Assembly: GCF_910592395.1 (NCBI RefSeq)
Contig: NC_088308.1
Coordinates: 10,743,001-10,807,000 of the forward strand
Origin: Lineus longissimus
Taxonomy: Eukaryota > Nemertea > Pilidiophora > Heteronemertea > Lineidae
Direction: 5' to 3'
DNA length: 64,000 nt
Shown here: in pieces, positions 46,373 through 58,022 of the stretch
Numbering within the stretch: position 1 is the stretch's first letter
Layout: each line of letters opens with the position of its first letter
Translations under genes and position numbers: made by a program
The notes under the pieces: generated by a model
Seen by the model: the letters and a program-made list of their open reading frames with translations, nothing else
What the model was told of the DNA's origin: nothing
Databases searched by the model: none

Positions 46373-46497
46373 CTTTCCATTGTCATCATTCAGCTTTCGA
46401 TAATCCTTAGTGTCGAAAATATGTGCCTCTGCCGTTTGACTTTCACGGAGCGCGAGGGAGAGATCAATCTGCCTGTTCAATCTAATTTGATCTTCAG
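46373..46497 (-). CDS. TRPM: TRPM-like channel, exon with QIDLSLAL motif
   Basis: 125-bp exon, acceptor TTTTTTTTACAG, donor GGAAAG|GTATAA. Its first two bases complete an Ala codon opened at 55402, and it ends on a codon boundary before the exon at 43606. The product reads EDQIRLNRQIDLSLAL, then AEAHIFDTKDYRKL. It corresponds to the TRPM segment 'QL.LAL.W.R.DIA...IF', although the usual Asp-Ile-Ala reads Gln-Thr-Ala-Glu here. The frame also extends upstream of the acceptor, but that part lacks similarity. Confidence 0.85.
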
Positions 46498-46941
46498 CTG
46501 TAAAAAAAGATGGTAACTGTGAACTGCTAAAATGTCGCAGGTTCTGCCAAAATAAATCATTAATTGCTAAAAAAAAATCGTATTCATTGGGAAAACTCGA
46601 AGAAATTTCGTTGCCCACAAAAATAAAAGATCGTGAAAGAATATCTAATTTTTCGCGTTTCGCGAAAGTGAGGAGGCGCAAAAACTTTGTGGTTTACAAT
46701 ACATACGTTCAGGAATTCGTCATTGGATTCAGTGGTGAACGGATTTTTTGAAAACCTGTGCAAAATACTAGAGCTTCCAAAAATAGGGCATAAAAGATCA
46801 AAGACTGTTTATCAGGTGTGCTGAAGGTCACTCTGAGCGTTTGGTTCGTACCTCAATAACCCAATTCTACCAAGGCTTTGATCTTTATTGCCCTAGCTAT
46901 TGGGAAGAACTGGCTAGTGTTTTGCACATGTTTCGAGTTTT
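46498..46941. other. TRPM intron, nothing recognised
   Basis: AT-rich; an open frame continues leftward into the exon but is not supported as coding. Confidence 0.45.
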
Positions 46942-47270
46942 CTAGCCTGTTAACCGCGAATTTTTTTATTTGTTAACTGCGTCCTATTGCGTAATTGATT
47001 AGATTACACATGCATATCCTCATCTAACGGCCGCTTCGTCTTTCATGCTGTAGCCATGATTCTGGTCAAAAACCTGTGCCAGTGGCGGCCCGTAGTGTTC
47101 TGAAAGTAAACTACACTGTCCCGACGATCTAAGGGGATTCCCCATTGCGTTTCTGAGTGTTGCCTGGACTTAGGCGAGTCACAAACATAGGACGGCATTA
47201 TGACGTCTTACGCAATGCACGGTCTTTAGGCCAGGACGTCATATGGCATCTTACGCAGTTAATAGGCTAG
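46942..47270. repeat. ~330-bp MITE with imperfect inverted repeats
   Basis: CTAGCCTGTTAACCGCG at 46943 and, reversed, CTAGCCTATTAACTGCG at 47269. GACGTC-containing words recur inside. No coding content is seen. Confidence 0.6.
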
Positions 47271-47549
47271 GGAAAGTCAAATAATGTCGGACTTTTGTCG
47301 GATATATCAAGAAAAAGTGAGAGAAACCGTTTAGAACTCGGAAAAAGCCTCCTACTAGTGTAGCGTATATTATTATTTTGGTGCGGAAGCTTACTTCTGC
47401 GAATAGGATAACAATTTCGCACTGCCATGTAGAAGTAATTTACGATTTTATGTTCAAAGGATTCGCTTGCAGTTTTATGAATTCATCTTACGTAACTGTC
47501 ATTTCGGGCAACGCACTGTTAGATTCTTTTTGTTCGACAATACGGTTAA

Positions 47550-48557
47550 TATTATCAGTGCAGTGCCCTAGTAAGCGCGCAGCGCCTTTAGGTTGGGGGG
47601 AAACCCCCCAAACCCCCTGGTTAGGACCCTGCTATAGTTCCTTCCGCCAATTTTTTGTTTTGATAGACAGTTTTCTCCGTGTATCGCATTAGCAGTAACT
47701 CAACTCCATCGTCATAATAGCCGACAAAGAAATGGAAAATGTCCCCCCCCCCCGAAAGGTGTCCAGACTATCGTAATCTGGGACTCTGGCAGATTCTAAT
47801 GTAAAGTGCAAGCTCTATTGAACTCGCACAACTGTCGCCATGGAGAGCCCCCCCCCCCCCAACCCTCATCCTTCTGACATGTTTTAGCCAGTGCATTGGG
47901 GGGAAGGCCCCTCAAACCCCCTATTTGCCTCTCAATAAGTCCTTCCGAGCTGCTTACCCTGGGGCGCTTGTGTGGAACCTCCAAACCTTCATGATGGTGC
48001 AGTCCTTTGACACGTTTAACCCAGAGCGAGGAAGAGGTACTCCTTCGATGGTACCCTAACTGCAACCCTCAACCATCATTACCCTTCCTTTTCACTGGCA
48101 TGATATTGGCAAGACTACCAAGAGGTCGTACTGGTGGCTTCCTTGAGACAATTGCTTGTGGTCGTACCTGGGCAACCAATTCAAGGGGTCAGGGATCAGG
48201 TTTTTCCCCCACCAACATGTTGCCGAATGGTAAATGCATAAAAAATTGGTTGGAAAGGGTTTTTGCAGGCCAAGAGACTTGAAGACACTTGACTCTTGAG
48301 GAACACCAGACTGATGAACAAAGAACCTGAGGAACATAGAACCCTCTTCATACCTGGGAGCATAAAAAGCCTGCTAGCGAATATTGATTATTCTTTAGAA
48401 AAAACCAGAAGATCTGCAAAACCAATGGTACCCCATACAAACACACATTCCTCCTTAAGGTGTCTTCGGATCCCACCACGGCCCATGTGGAATTCGTTCA
48501 AAAGGTTTATTGAAATCTCAAAATAACATTTTTTTTCTCGAACGCCTGCCCGTCTTT
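47550..48557 (+). repeat. Interspersed repeat family R4, copy 2 (fuller)
   Basis: Direct match to 18806-19460 with about 350 bp extra in the middle (about 47900-48290), so it is closer to full length. It includes C tracts near 47743 and 47850. Frames are not conserved between the copies. Confidence 0.82.
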
Positions 48558-49169
48558 TGCTTCATTATTTCGGGATTATATCCATTTTAAGCATCTTTTG
48601 GATATTATCACTAAAGTATCAAAAATCAAAACACATATGTCGGGGGGCAAACCCCCTCAAATTGAAGTGTGATTAAAAAACAGTGTGAATATTCATGTGG
48701 TTCTCTCTCGGAGCTCAGAATAGTCGAGTTGCTTCATTCGCGCGTTTATCTCTTCTGGCGGCCATTATAAGTCAAATTTAAGCCATTTGAAACGAATCCA
48801 TGGACTTGAGAAACATTGTTTACATTGGATACGTCGTATGCACGTTAACCATAGTAGCGCTTCGCAGAAAAGGCTTCGGCTTTTCTGATGCGCGCTTATT
48901 AAAATGCGAAAATCCTTTGCAAAATAAGATTGACGAAAAAAGTACCTTGAAGAAATAGAAGCAGTTAAGTTAGCACATTGGCCCAAAAGGACATCGATCT
49001 TTACTTATGAAAAAGCGTACGTAGCTACTGCATGGTTGGCTGTCAACAAACACGCTCTGAGCGTGAATGCCAATCGCTGTAACATTGTTCCCTGGCGCCA
49101 ATTCTCTGCTTGGATTGAATTTAAAATCCTCTTGCAGGTATTCAGCATGTTCATGTTCGAGTGTTTTAG
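48558..49169. other. TRPM intron, nothing recognised
   Basis: No upstream catalytic-Asp segment was found here for the transposase piece that follows, so its 5' part is missing or lies behind an unseen intron. Confidence 0.45.
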
Positions 49170-49826
49170 GCACGTAATCATAAGCTGGGTTGTACCGTCA
49201 CTCTTGCGATCGGGACGAATGGGTGTAAAGCTCCTGCGCAGATCATATTTAGACAGCCTGGTTTCATCAGAGAAATAAGAGCATTGGACAACATCCCCGA
49301 CAACGTAAGGGTAACGTCATCTCGTAGTGGATGGCAAAATGCGGAAACAATGCAACATTGGCTTCACGAGATTTTCTGGCCACACCTTGAGGATGCCGAG
49401 CCGGGAAGAACTTTGCTGCTTCTAGACCAGTTTTGTCCGCATCAGGCGGATGACTTTAACCTTCCATTAGTTGAGTCAGGTGTTGTTGTCGACTTCATAC
49501 CGGCCCGATGTACATCCTTGGTACAACCTTTGGATTTAACGGTTATCCATGGATTTAAATGCATCGTAAAGATCAAATGGAAGCTATGGAAACGGCAGCA
49601 CACAGCTGCTGATGGTCAGTGCCCACGGATTACATTAACAGACGTGATTAACATTGTGAGTGAAGCTTGGGCTGACGTATCACCTGAAGCGCCAGATCGT
49701 GCCTTTCAGGCAGCCCAGTTGTTAGGGGATGCTCAGCCTGCTGAAGATCTGTTGCTCGCGGAGGAAGAATTGTCAGATGATGATGAGGACATACGGTTTG
49801 ATGTTGAACCTGATATGAGACAGTGA
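49170..49826 (+). pseudogene. pogo-like transposase C-terminal fragment
   Basis: After TTTTAG (a possible acceptor or stop) the frame reads ARNHKLGCTVTLAIG, QIIFRQPGFIREIRAL and SRSGWQNAETMQHWLHEIF. It then has the second catalytic Asp in LLLLDQFCPHQ, the third in LVQPLDLTVIHGFK and an acidic tail (EEELSDDDEDIRF). It ends at TGA 49824-49826, and AATAAA lies about 40 bp downstream (49866-49871). The N-terminal DNA-binding parts and first catalytic Asp are absent. About 219 codons without a stop is notable for a relic. It is a third family, distinct from those at 14 and 20 kb. Confidence 0.85.
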
Positions 49827-50765
49827 AAATGAGGACTTGAGAGAGTGCGCTTTGATATTGATATCAATAAAGGTTGTATTAATATGGATTCATTGCCTTA
49901 GGTGTTTTTGTCTTCAATTGCCAAATTTTATTTGTTGAGTTTTTGTAGAAGCTACCCAGAAGCACCTGATGTTTGAAACGATCTGGGTCTAATAGCAACA
50001 AAACGTGACACATTTGTGGAGGTTTTCGAATGTGACTTCTGACCTTAAAAAGTAGGTCATATCAAAAACATAGGTAATGCTTATATTATTGTTCTCATGA
50101 GAGGAACCCAAGAAATCATGATTGTCGCTAGCAGCATTCATGAGACATGAGATTTTACAAAGCGCCCCCTACAGGCCAAAGTGTGATTTTATTTGCCTGG
50201 TTTCTGGTTTGCAAGTTTTGGTCTTAAGGTACCCACACACCAAGTTTTAAATTGATAGGTCAATCGATTAAGAATGTGAACAAAAACCCGTACCTTAGCA
50301 GAAAACGAATTCGAAGTAAAAATTCTGCAGCTGTGACTGAAGGGTTAATTTGTCCAAGATTTTGTTACGGAGGACATGAATTACTCCTCCATGACATTTG
50401 CCACAAACCTCACATGGCCAATTGTATGGAAAACAGGTCAACATACGGCCACAAAGGCCCTAGATGTTAATTTCATGATTATAAACCAAGGGCAGCCTGT
50501 CCATACTAAAACTGTGTCAATTTTCGTGAGGCCGCCTGCCAATCCATGTCTTCTATCTTTGACCAATGCCTACTCAAATTATCTGCACAATCCCATGCCA
50601 GCAAGGGAACTATGGGTTGGCGATATTATAAATAAGTATTATAGACGAGAAGGCCGCTTAACTGAGCGGCCACAGTATATATTTGCAATGAGACCTCGTC
50701 CATGTTCATGATTTGCTTATAGAAGAGCAGACAGCGCATAATCTAGGTCTCCAACTAAATTGTGG
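49827..50765. other. Intron DNA with unrecognised open frame
   Basis: A 111-codon plus frame at 50376-50711 (motifs such as WVGDIINKYYRREG) has no recognisable family. A hairpin GGCCGCTTAACTGAGCGGCC sits inside it at 50661-50680. No gene assigned. Confidence 0.4.
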
Positions 50766-51252
50766 CTACCGATCATAGATAAAACTATCACAGTGGTGAA
50801 ATCCTTGCAGCCTCTTTAGGCAAAATCGGTGAGCCCTCTCTAAGATCATAACATCTTGGGATGATATGTCAGTCCGGAGTTCACAGCCATACAGCGCGCG
50901 CAGTAAACATATTGATCGATATGTCTTATGAGCAGAGATTGAGTTAAAACCTTTTGGCTGCAGTGACGGCCCTAAAATAGACATAAGGGTCTTCTTTAAC
51001 ATTTTGGCGAAATACTCTGACCATCTGACACTAATGTCATGCGTATCGTAGGAGCGCATGAGGGATGGGGGCCTCTCTAATATTCGGCATCGGCTTCATA
51101 ACAGCTTCTAAAAGTGCATTTGGTCGCACTCGGCTGCGATATCTGCGTACATTAATTATCCTATTTCCAAGAAGGAAAAACGGAATAGGGGTTTCCTGGA
51201 TGGTTTCAAATTCTGGAAAGAGTTCATTGGGGGTGGATTTTACTAAATTCAT
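50766..51252 (-). pseudogene. Non-LTR retrotransposon ORF2, C-terminal relic
   Basis: Two overlapping frames joined by a shift near 51050. The second has SICLLRALYGCELRTDISSQ, then MILERAHRFCLKRLQG. This 'ALYGCEL…LERAH.FC.K..QG' signature is the stretch after the reverse transcriptase core in many animal LINE ORF2 proteins. The catalytic part is absent. Confidence 0.8.
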
Positions 51253-52647
51253 TTTCGTGTAGGCTCGTGATGGTGGAAAATTCCTGATGGATTTCGTTTG
51301 CAGAAATTTCCTGGTTTACAGTATGGTTTATTGTTTTGCGGGTTACACTATCTGGACAACATGTAAAATGTAATTGGTTAAGTTTGTTATTGTTCTTTCA
51401 TTCTTACGTCGACTGAGGCCTAACAGCTTCTCGGTATAACACGGTGGTAAAAAATACTGTCTGTGTGTAATTTTTGGAGCCAAATGCCTTCAGATAATAG
51501 TTATTTAAATGAATATTTGAAAAAGATATCCAAGATATTTTTCTTTGGTGAATATATTGGCTTACTTTATTCCTACAAATCTCTACAGAGTGCTTTCTGT
51601 AGGTTGGTTCGTTGGGGCCTAGTCGCCCTGGGCATGAACATTTCAGAGTACAACTCAGATGATGATGTTAAGAGTTTTGGATTTGACGTGAGTTTTGGGA
51701 GTATTGGGGGAAAGAAGGAGGCGTATTCAAGGATTTGAGCAAGCCGGGTCTTTCTTGTCAGAGTCATATGAGAAAGCATAGGGTCGCTAGTGGTGGAGGA
51801 ACATCACTAGCGACACCATGCGACGAACGTTGACTCTATTCCTTTTTCATGTGCGAGACGCCAGGAGGAAAGGAAGGGTAACTGAGGAAAAGAACGATGA
51901 ACAGAATGGAGCCGAATGGAGTTGAACATGACGAAACTGAAAGGGGGTGGTACCATTTCTTTATTTGGGATGAAGTCCCTCCCTCCCCTCTTTTGAGACA
52001 TGTGTGTCTTCATTTCCCCATGTCTTGGTAGTGATTCGTAGTCTCTCATGTCACTGACACATACCTGATCTTTCTTGTCAGAGTAATGTGAGAAACCATA
52101 GGGTTGCTTGTGGCGGAGGAAAATCTTTTGTGCCATAGCAAAGCGACATCACCTTTCCCCCATCTCACCCTGTCAGATGGGGAAAGGTCTTTATCAGCAA
52201 CAGCATGGAATATATAGTCGTTATTTATCGACTGGAAAAGTTCCGAGTGTCTGGATGCAGCCAATGTTCACAGATGCCTAGGATGTGAAGCCGCTTCTTG
52301 TATGCAACAGTTTGTCTAAGTAATTGGCCCATTACATAACACCCCGCGCAATCCGACAGGCAACATGTAGAATGTTCATGGGCTTATGTGAATTTTTGAA
52401 AAGGCACATGAATTAAAAAAGTGATTTTTTGGCCTTTTTTGAAATGTTTGTTTCATAATCAAGGGATGGAATTAGGTGCATCCAAATACACCATATATAT
52501 GACCAACTCAATAAATCATGCTCTGTTGAAAACCGCATTCAAATATTTTATTCTATCTCTGTGATATTTAAAAAACGGGGGATATTTACTTTCTGGTAAA
52601 ACTGTACCTGCCTGCAGGCTGCGTTTGTGGAACCAGTTCCAAAATCA
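51253..52647. other. Intron DNA, no gene recognised
   Basis: Two copies of a CTTTCTTGTCAGAGT segment occur (about 51748 and 52071), followed by similar text, suggesting a roughly 320-bp duplicated repeat. No coding support. Confidence 0.4.
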
Positions 52648-55176
52648 CGTCAGGTAAAATTGGGTAATTGTAGCCCTGGTCTAATTGTACCCCCTGACTA
52701 GGTTTTCGGTTGATATCCCAGTAACCATGGAGTTATTCAGCCAACCCAAGCATGGATATAAAAGAGGTAACTCTTGATACCATGACATAAATAGCATTTA
52801 TTTATGCGACTTGTTATGAAAGAGCTTTGGCTATAAGAGGTCAACAAGTCAGACTCATGCACAAATTCAGTTGGGATCAAACTTTGTGTAGATATTATTT
52901 GTTTACACTTATAATGCATTGACACATTTGTAACTTGATTCAGGTGATCAACATAAAGTGCAGAAAATGCTGTATGCGGCATTTGTGATGACAATATTAA
53001 CATTGATTTGTTCAGATACACTTTTCCGAACAAGGTACCCACGGGGTATTTGTAGCCCGTTAGCTCAGGATATTTGTAGCCCATATAAATGGCTTGATAT
53101 ACCCTGTCATGAATCGTTAAGATGCGAGGTTTCTTTATTCGTTTGCTTGAATTATATTGTTTAATCATAAATATATCGGATATCAATGCAATGTTAACCC
53201 TTTATATATATATATATATGTTTATTTCGTACTCGTAGGTACAATATAGTGGAAGGGGTGCATTACAAATACTAGACTAGCACTATTAAAGTGCAACGCG
53301 ATATTACAAATGGAAATTAAAGAGGAAGAGAAACCGACATCATGTAAGACATGCAAAAACTACGTTCAAAGGTATAAGCAATTAAGAAACGCACAGTACA
53401 AATAATATGTCATCAATTTCCCCCCTCGTAAGTATACACATCCCTTTATCCCGGCCACATAATAATTTCCTAATCTGTCCCACCAATCTTTTCTGCCCCT
53501 CTGTTACATTTGACCTCCCAATGTCCCGTGTCATAAAAAATACATTTGGCAAATTACCCCTTTCTCAACTATACGCTAACAAAAAATTGAAACTTTTCCC
53601 AAGAGACGATCGACTCCCACCCTCAATGATACGTTTGCATAGTTTGAGATATACATTTTTAGATTTCCTAAGAGTTTTAAAAAAGTTAACAAAACGCTTC
53701 TCTATTTGAGCCTGAATCGGAGAATCATGTATGATTAATGGAAGTAAAACTTATGAGTGCGAGACGGTAAACTAAGAAGTTTTCTAATACATATCCTCCA
53801 TGCCACGTATACATTCTCAATTCCTTGAAATGATATATCCCACCCCTGGAACCCGTAAAGAGAAATGCAATAAGATTTGAAAAGCCTGTATTTTACTTCG
53901 TGAGTAGCAAACCGAAATTGAGGTAATATAATGTTTGTTCTTTTATACAAGTCATTAATCGCCGCCCGAAACTTTCTCTTCATAATGTCCGGCTCAAAAA
54001 TCATACCCAAATGTACATCATAGGGAGACGGTCGAAGTGCCACTCCCTGAAACCAAATGACAATGTCGAAACCCACGGTTGCACCAAAAATAATTAGCTT
54101 ACATTTGGACGCATTGAAAGTTATCATAAAATCAACTGAAAACGTAGAAGCTACACGTAACATTTTGTTCAAAGCACATACAGTGGGAGCTAACAGAACC
54201 ACGTCATCGGCATAGGCGAAGGCGCCAACAAAAAGTAAACCGATATAACACCCAACGCCCGACTTTTCAAGAGCAAACAAAAGCTCATCTAAGTAAATAC
54301 TGAATAAAACCGGAGACAACACTCCACAATGTTTTACCCCGTTTTTAGCCGTAAACTCGCCTGACATGTGAGTCCCCCACCTAACTCTTATCCCCTGATT
54401 TGTATACAATAGAGCCAAGAACCTAGCGACCAGGGGGAAATGTACCAACAATTATATTACACTATTTAAATAGTTTGACACTTTATATTGCTAGTTTATT
54501 TAACATGATTTCAAAACAACATATCTTTAAAGTTACTGGTGTCTCTATTTAAAACCAAAACATTGACTAGATAGCAGCATTTCTCATGGTACATTGCAGT
54601 ACCATTGAAGTGATACCAGTTGTAGTTGAGGATGATGCATGGCTCCAACCTGAATCTAGTTTAATGGCACACAACTAGACCGTAGTATCACCAGCTGTTA
54701 TCTGACACACGGTGCAATGTATAGCGAATTGGTAAATAGGACTTCTTTTCTTCAGTAAATTTGTTCGTGAGAGTTTCTAACGAACATCTCTTATGTTTTC
54801 AATAAATGTCATTATGTGTGTGTTACTGATTGATACCAACAAAACATCGTGTTAAAACTGGATTGGAATAGTATACGAAGTTTTATTACCTATCAAGACC
54901 ATAAACCTGTGGAAAAAATTGTTATTTTGCATAAAAAACAAGTGATTTGAAATTTCAGTCAGGGGCTACAATTCCCCCAAAGCAACGGGGTAATTGTATC
55001 CCCTGACCACAAGTCTTGTATTGTCTTTTAGATAAAATGCTCTGAATTACAAACAATATTATTGGATGAAGTGCCACTGCAAGATCCAGGCCGGTTTTTG
55101 TGAATCTGCTTGGAAATCTCTTTCGTAACCGAAGTTATATGTGAAAAGGGGGCTATAGTTATCCCATTTTACCTGA
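52648..55176. repeat. Possible inverted-repeat element hosting a LINE insertion
   Basis: GTCAGGTAAAATTGGGTAAT at 52648 is matched in inverse orientation ending at 55176 (ATCCCATTTTACCTGAC). Related GGGGTAATTGTA words occur at 54960-55010. A reverse transcriptase relic lies between. The target duplication is unclear, so this is tentative. Confidence 0.4.
53221..54451 (-). pseudogene. Non-LTR retrotransposon, reverse transcriptase relic and 3' end
   Basis: A minus frame of about 238 codons (54451-53735) carries GVLSPVLFSIYLDELL and the catalytic FAYADDVVLLAP. Later come GFQGWDISFQGIENV and RICIRKLLSLP. After a stop, coding-like text continues to about 53400 with further stops. The element is 5' truncated and ends beside a TA microsatellite at about 53202-53220, as is usual for LINEs with repeat tails. 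Inactive. Confidence 0.88.
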
Positions 55177-55401
55177 CTAAATTCAAAAATCATTGACACA
55201 TTCAAAACGCTGCAAAAACCTTATTCAAACGGACCTATGCTACGGGAGAGGGAACGCTTGAAGCGTTCGCTGAATTTCACGTAATACAAAATATACATAA
55301 TCATTAATAAATATGATATTAAAGGTTTGGTGCGTTTTTTTCTACCTATTATTTGTTTAATTATGCAGACAATTTGGCTACTCGAACAAGGATGAATTTA
55401 C

Positions 55402-55504
55402 CATTTTCGATATTGCTCCAATCGATAGCTGCCTTTAGGACAGCTGCCTTGAGTCCTTTAGTCTCTTTGTTGGTTGGCTCTCCGTCAAGGACACAAACCA
55501 CAAC
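55402..55504 (-). CDS. TRPM: TRPM-like channel, most 5' exon recovered
   Basis: 103-bp exon, acceptor TTCTCCTGAACAG, donor AAAATG|GTAAAT. It starts in phase 0, and its single leftover base pairs with the two-base start of the exon at 46497. The product reads VVVCVLDGEPTNKETKGLKA, then AVLKAAIDWSNIEN. TRPM channels have a 'V.VF....+..LD.AIL+ALL' strand-helix just before the next motif, and this fits, though loosely. The evidence is mainly splice sites, phase and position. Upstream exons were not found. Confidence 0.7.
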
Positions 55505-55747
55505 CTGTTCAGGAGAAAAACGCTGATCAGTTTACAGAAGCTATAAAAATATACTGTCTACTTAAGGTCAATTTATCATACTTCTTACTCTCCATCCTTT
55601 ATTGCCGTTGCCAAAACGGCATTTATTCTTTGTTTTGTCAATTTCAAAAAGCAAGTGTTAGAGTTGCAATCTAACATATTGTTTCAGAAGGAAGTAGCTT
55701 TCAGTTCTTGATAGGCGGTGTCAGAAAACACTGCCGAAGTGTAGTTC

Positions 55748-58022
55748 ATGTTGCCATTTAGGCCAGGGCTATTGTCAAATGTTATCCCCTATGCAACGCT
55801 TCGTAGACGCATTATGGCCACACCTGCTGGAGACCGTTCGAGTAAACACATGTCTAGGGGACCGGCGTTTCTGCAAGACATCGCTGAGTTAGAACTTACC
55901 AATCATATAAAAGATTTGTCAGCAGCAGGTTTCCCTCTGACGCGCGTTGAGGTACGACAGTTAGCATATGAATTTGTGACAACAAACGACCTTCCACACG
56001 GCTTTTCAAATGAGAAAAGGATGGCTGGACATTATTGGTGAGAAGGGTTCCTTAAACGACATTCTGGCCTAACCGTGAAATGAAACGGCCAGGGGCCATT
56101 GTGCTCACCGCATAGATATTTGGTGGTTAGGAATTCATTCTGGTTAAGAAACATGCTACATGCATAGTATATAGGTCAAACCAAAGTCGGTATGACATGT
56201 GATGTATCGTTGCTTGGAGTACCTAACATAAAAATATCATCGAAAACAAGTCACTGATAAGAGAGATATTACACGTTTAACCTTTTTTAGTTTTGGCCCC
56301 CTGGTGGCCAAGTCGAGAATCAGATCAGATCGACATTCGATGTCCGAAGTTACATGATGTAGCGAATCATGTGTACCAAATTTCAAGTTCATAGCTTTAT
56401 CGGTTAAGAAACGTGCCATAGTTACACCCAAACGGACATTTTACGCCATTTGACCTCTGTGATCTTTAAAACTAGGTAAAATCAAAAACCCGTATGATAT
56501 GTGATGTGTCCTTGCTAGGAAAACCTACCATAAAAGTTTTATCGAAAACGATACATTCATAAGAAAGATAACTCACTTTTTAGGTTTCCCCTTCTGGCCC
56601 CCTGGTTGCCAAGTCAAGAATCTGATCGGACCGAAATTCATTGTGTGTCACCTGACCTGAGGGGTCCGATGTACAAAGTTTCAAGTTCATAGCTTTAGCG
56701 GTTAAGAAACGTGCCACTGTTTTTGAAACAGGATACAGACGGCGACCGACGACGACGACGAAACTGGATGCCAAAACATCCATAAGGCAGATCAGGTTTT
56801 TGGTGAGGTTGGCGTCCTAGCCTATGATATAACTGCTCTTGAAAAGGGCGAAACATCCACTGCTGTGGTGACAATAAACGCAATTTGGCAGCCAGTGACC
56901 CCGCTAATCATGCACAAGGGAAAGAAGTTAGGGAAGCAGTGGTTAAACGGAACCAGACGCGATGTTTCTGTGCAGTGTAGTAAGAACGGGTGGATAACGA
57001 AGGAATTGTTCCTGGAGCATGCTCGAAGGATCAAAAGCTTGATGATGACGTACCTCATATTCTTGTATTGGATCAAAATTATTCACATTTGTACAACTTT
57101 GAAGTTCTTAAACTCATGAATGAGAACAATATACATGTTTTTGCGCTACCAAGCCACACTAGTCATTGGTTGTAGCCTCTAGATAGAGGCGTTTTCAAGA
57201 GTTTCAAGAGTGCCTGGAAGGATGAGATAAGACTGTTCACCAGGAACACAGCAGGGAGGAGAATGGTAAAGAAAGACTTCTTCCTTGTGTTTAACAAGGC
57301 ATGGGGCCGTTCCGTTACTTTTCAGAACGCGCAAGGTGGTTTTCGAGGATCAGGATTATTTCCTTACAATCCAAATGCTGTACCAGAGACGGCATACAAT
57401 CCAAGCAAGACGACCGAACGGCCCCAAAAAGATGGTGATTCAACCAGATCTTGAGGCAACCCCACCACTGGTTCATGTCACAAATCAAGTCGTGGCAGAT
57501 GAGCCTGTTCCATCGACCTCTCAACTGCCTCCTGTCACCAACAGGGAACACCAAGATAGTGTCTCAATCCCACAATCTAAAACAACAGACCAAGATATGT
57601 TAATTAATGACCCTATCACATCGTCTTACAGTCACGCAGTGAGCTTTCAAACTCTGCTCTCACTACCGCACAGGGAACGTCCATCATCCAAACGCCCCAG
57701 GCATAAACCACCATCCTATGATTTGACGAGTGATGAGACAATTGAATGGGTGAAGGCCAAGGAAGACAAAAAAGCTGCAAAGCCCGCTGCAAAGAAGCCG
57801 AAGAAACTTACTCGAAAGAGCAAGGACAAAAATAGGTTTGAGAAAATGTCGGAGACGCAGGATACCTGTAACAATTGTAATTTTGATCCACTAATTGATG
57901 AAGGGTGGGTCAGATGCCCTAGCTAACGCAACTGGTTCCACGAAACTTGCGCTCGAGCTTGTGGGACCTATAGCAAGGATAGATGTTATTCATGCAACCA
58001 CTTCAGCAGAAAACAGCGTAAA
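55748..58022 (+). pseudogene. Tigger/jerky-like transposase relic with Cys/His-rich tail
   Basis: The order is: HTH_Tnp_Tc5-like region (ELELTNHIKDLSAAGFPLTR, then NEKRMAGHYW); a stop followed by EGFLKRHSGLTVK; a ~600-bp insertion; then TVVTINA-type core text; second catalytic Asp region HILVLDQNYSHLYNF; HTSHWL, a stop where Gln is usual, PLDRGVFKSFKSAWKDE; and GFRGSGLFPYNPNAVPE. A Lys-rich linker leads to a Cys-rich end (CNNCNFDPLIDEGWVRCPS, stop, NWFHETCARACG, CYSCNH), like a PHD or zinc-ribbon finger. At least three stops and frame changes show it is inactive. Confidence 0.85.
56140..56720. repeat. Two tandem ~300-bp units inserted in the transposase relic
   Basis: Units share TATGAYATGTGATGT, GGCCCCCTGGTKGCCAAGTC and TTTCAAGTTCATAGCTTTA then CGGTTAAGAAACGTGCC. 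The end is rich in GACGACGACGACG. It separates the N-terminal part of the transposase relic from its core, so it inserted later. Confidence 0.7.

Noticed and set aside
46498-46681. Upstream extension of the exon at 46373 as coding
   Set aside because: A strong polypyrimidine acceptor lies at 46498 and the phase from 55402 fits only the shorter exon.
48970-49173. Minus frame opposite the pogo fragment as a gene
   Set aside because: No similarity to any known domain; overlaps the likely start of a transposase piece on the other strand.
52737-53186. 149-codon minus frame as a gene
   Set aside because: Composition and content look like chance in AT-rich DNA; no domain, start context or splice support.
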